A stretch of DNA of 64,000 nucleotides from positions 310,001 through 374,000 of the forward strand of contig CALSRX010000001.1 in the NCBI GenBank assembly GCA_943788865.1. The letters are read 5' to 3'. Below are positions 63,483 through 64,000 of the stretch, one piece after another. Each line of letters starts with the position of its first letter. The stretch's first letter is position 1. The translations under genes and the position numbers were made by a program. Below the pieces are notes generated by a model. It was not told the origin of the DNA, searched no databases, and saw only the letters and a program-made list of their open reading frames with translations. This stretch comes from an uncultured Polaribacter sp. (GTDB lineage: Bacteria > Bacteroidota > Bacteroidia > Flavobacteriales > Flavobacteriaceae).

Positions 63483-63530
63483 AGAGATTGCTTCGTTCCC
63501 TGCCTGCCGACAGGCAAGGCTCGCAATGAC
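63483..63530. repeat. REP-like palindromic element
   Basis: Nested inverted repeats: an outer arm pair ATTGC (63487-63491) / GCAAT (63523-63527) encloses TGCCTG (63501-63506) / CAGGCA (63511-63516). Its G+C-rich centre stands out sharply from the AT-rich surroundings. The GATTGCTTCGTTCC...CTCGCAATGAC outline resembles short dispersed elements found in many Bacteroidota genomes. Confidence 0.7.
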
Positions 63531-63575
63531 AACTCTAAATTTTGTTCCTTTGTAACTCTGTAATTATAAGACTAA

Positions 63576-64000
63576 CTAGTGACACATTTGCCCTCCATCA
63601 ACCATTTCGTGCACATGAATTGGAGAAACATACGGAATTCCTAATCCCATACCTCGTAAAATAAACAATACCGCAATGACAACAACTGCAACCGGAATGA
63701 ATTGTTGAATTCTCTTTCGCACCAAACCAGTAGTAAAATTGCCTAAATACACAAAAGCTGTCATTAACGGAATAGTACCCAATCCAAATAAGATCATATA
63801 CAAACTTCCTTCTATCATATTTCCTGTAGCGATAGAAGCAAAAATTGCCATGTATACCAATCCACAAGGTAAAAATCCATTTAAAAATCCAATGGTGAAA
63901 AAGGTATCCATTCTTTTCTTTTTTAGCTCTTTTCCCAATCTGTTTTTAACTCCAGAAAGAATTTTATAAATAGGTTTTGTAATGCTAAACTTATTGATTG
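63576..64000 (-). CDS. TauE/SafE-type (DsbD-like) membrane protein, 5' part missing
   Basis: The visible C-terminal 141 residues run to a stop at 63576-63578. Membrane helices: about TFFTIGFLNGFLPCGLVYMAIF, SLYMILFGLGTIPLMTAF and FIPVAVVVIAVLFIL. The C-terminal tail PIHVHEMVDGGQMCH has a His/Cys cluster that could bind copper. Similar proteins stand next to cbb3 oxidase assembly genes (ccoG, ccoS) in Flavobacteriia, but the window ends here, so the context is unseen. No frameshift. Confidence 0.75.
   Translation of the reverse strand, partial: INKFSITKPIYKILSGVKNRLGKELKKKRMDTFFTIGFLNGFLPCGLVYMAIFASIATGNMIEGSLYMILFGLGTIPLMTAFVYLGNFTTGLVRKRIQQFIPVAVVVIAVLFILRGMGLGIPYVSPIHVHEMVDGGQMCH

Noticed and set aside
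63598..63867. Minus-strand open frame of 89 codons overlapping the TauE/SafE-type gene.
   Set aside because: Out-of-frame shadow of the real gene at 63576-64000, with no family similarity.

Overview
This AT-rich window looks like a chromosomal segment of a member of the Flavobacteriaceae (Bacteroidota), possibly a Polaribacter- or Tenacibaculum-like marine species; the genus is inferred from general resemblance only. The support is: TAnnTTTG-type -7 promoter elements, almost no Shine-Dalgarno sequences except a perfect one before rpsU, HYC_CC_PP, DUF2851, DUF4834 and DUF6122 proteins, a fused E1 alpha/beta 2-oxoacid dehydrogenase, and the order tRNA-Thr/Tyr/Gly/Thr-tuf-tRNA-Trp-secE-nusG-rplKAJL-rpoBC.

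Layout. 1-1407 (-): rluF (cut by the window edge) and an AlkB-like dioxygenase. 1518-8716 (+): a copper/silver efflux operon (HYC_CC_PP protein, cusA, cusC, cusB) behind a perfect 18-bp inverted repeat and ending at a strong terminator. 8717-9119: two terminators, a tRNA-Ser and a copy of its 3' end. 9120-10973 (+): a TSUP permease and aroC. 11147-26144 (-): the transcription/translation block, DUF3467, rpoC, rpoB, rplL, rplJ, rplA, rplK, nusG, secE, tRNA-Trp, tuf, four tRNAs, hpf, xerC and rpsU. 26306-32363 (-): an acyl-CoA dehydrogenase with an 85-bp tandem repeat at its 3' end, a helix-hairpin-helix protein, a Na+/alanine symporter, an RfbD-like reductase, a K+ channel with an RCK domain and a PspC protein. 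32473-41537 (+): uvrA, a LOG-family protein, an M1-peptidase-like protein that has lost its catalytic motif, and the E1 fusion. 41534-45184: DUF2851 (-), a nitroreductase and pepD. 45376-51025 (+): parA, parB, DUF5683, dapB, lepB, a WbqC-family protein and DUF6122. 51006-58729 (-): a surface-polysaccharide cluster (flippase, wecB, two glycosyltransferases, a YfhO-family membrane protein, DUF4834). 58934-63415 (+): an outer-membrane protein, a GNAT-like protein, rsmE, DUF4159 and a bile acid:sodium symporter-type permease. After a REP-like hairpin, 63576-64000 (-) holds the end of a TauE/SafE-type membrane protein.

Most of this is core chromosome. An important caveat is that about 21 single-base indels break otherwise normal genes, including essential ones (rpoB nine times, rpoC twice, rplL, aroC twice), so they are most likely sequence errors; coordinates below give each whole gene across its breaks. 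I did not find a convincing new multi-gene system. The most unusual signals are three places where the 3' end of a gene is repeated just downstream of itself (tRNA-Ser, DUF3467, acyl-CoA dehydrogenase), the inverted repeat before the copper operon, hairpins inside the rpl-rpoBC operon, the rpsU Shine-Dalgarno sequence, and the dead peptidase/beta-barrel fusion.
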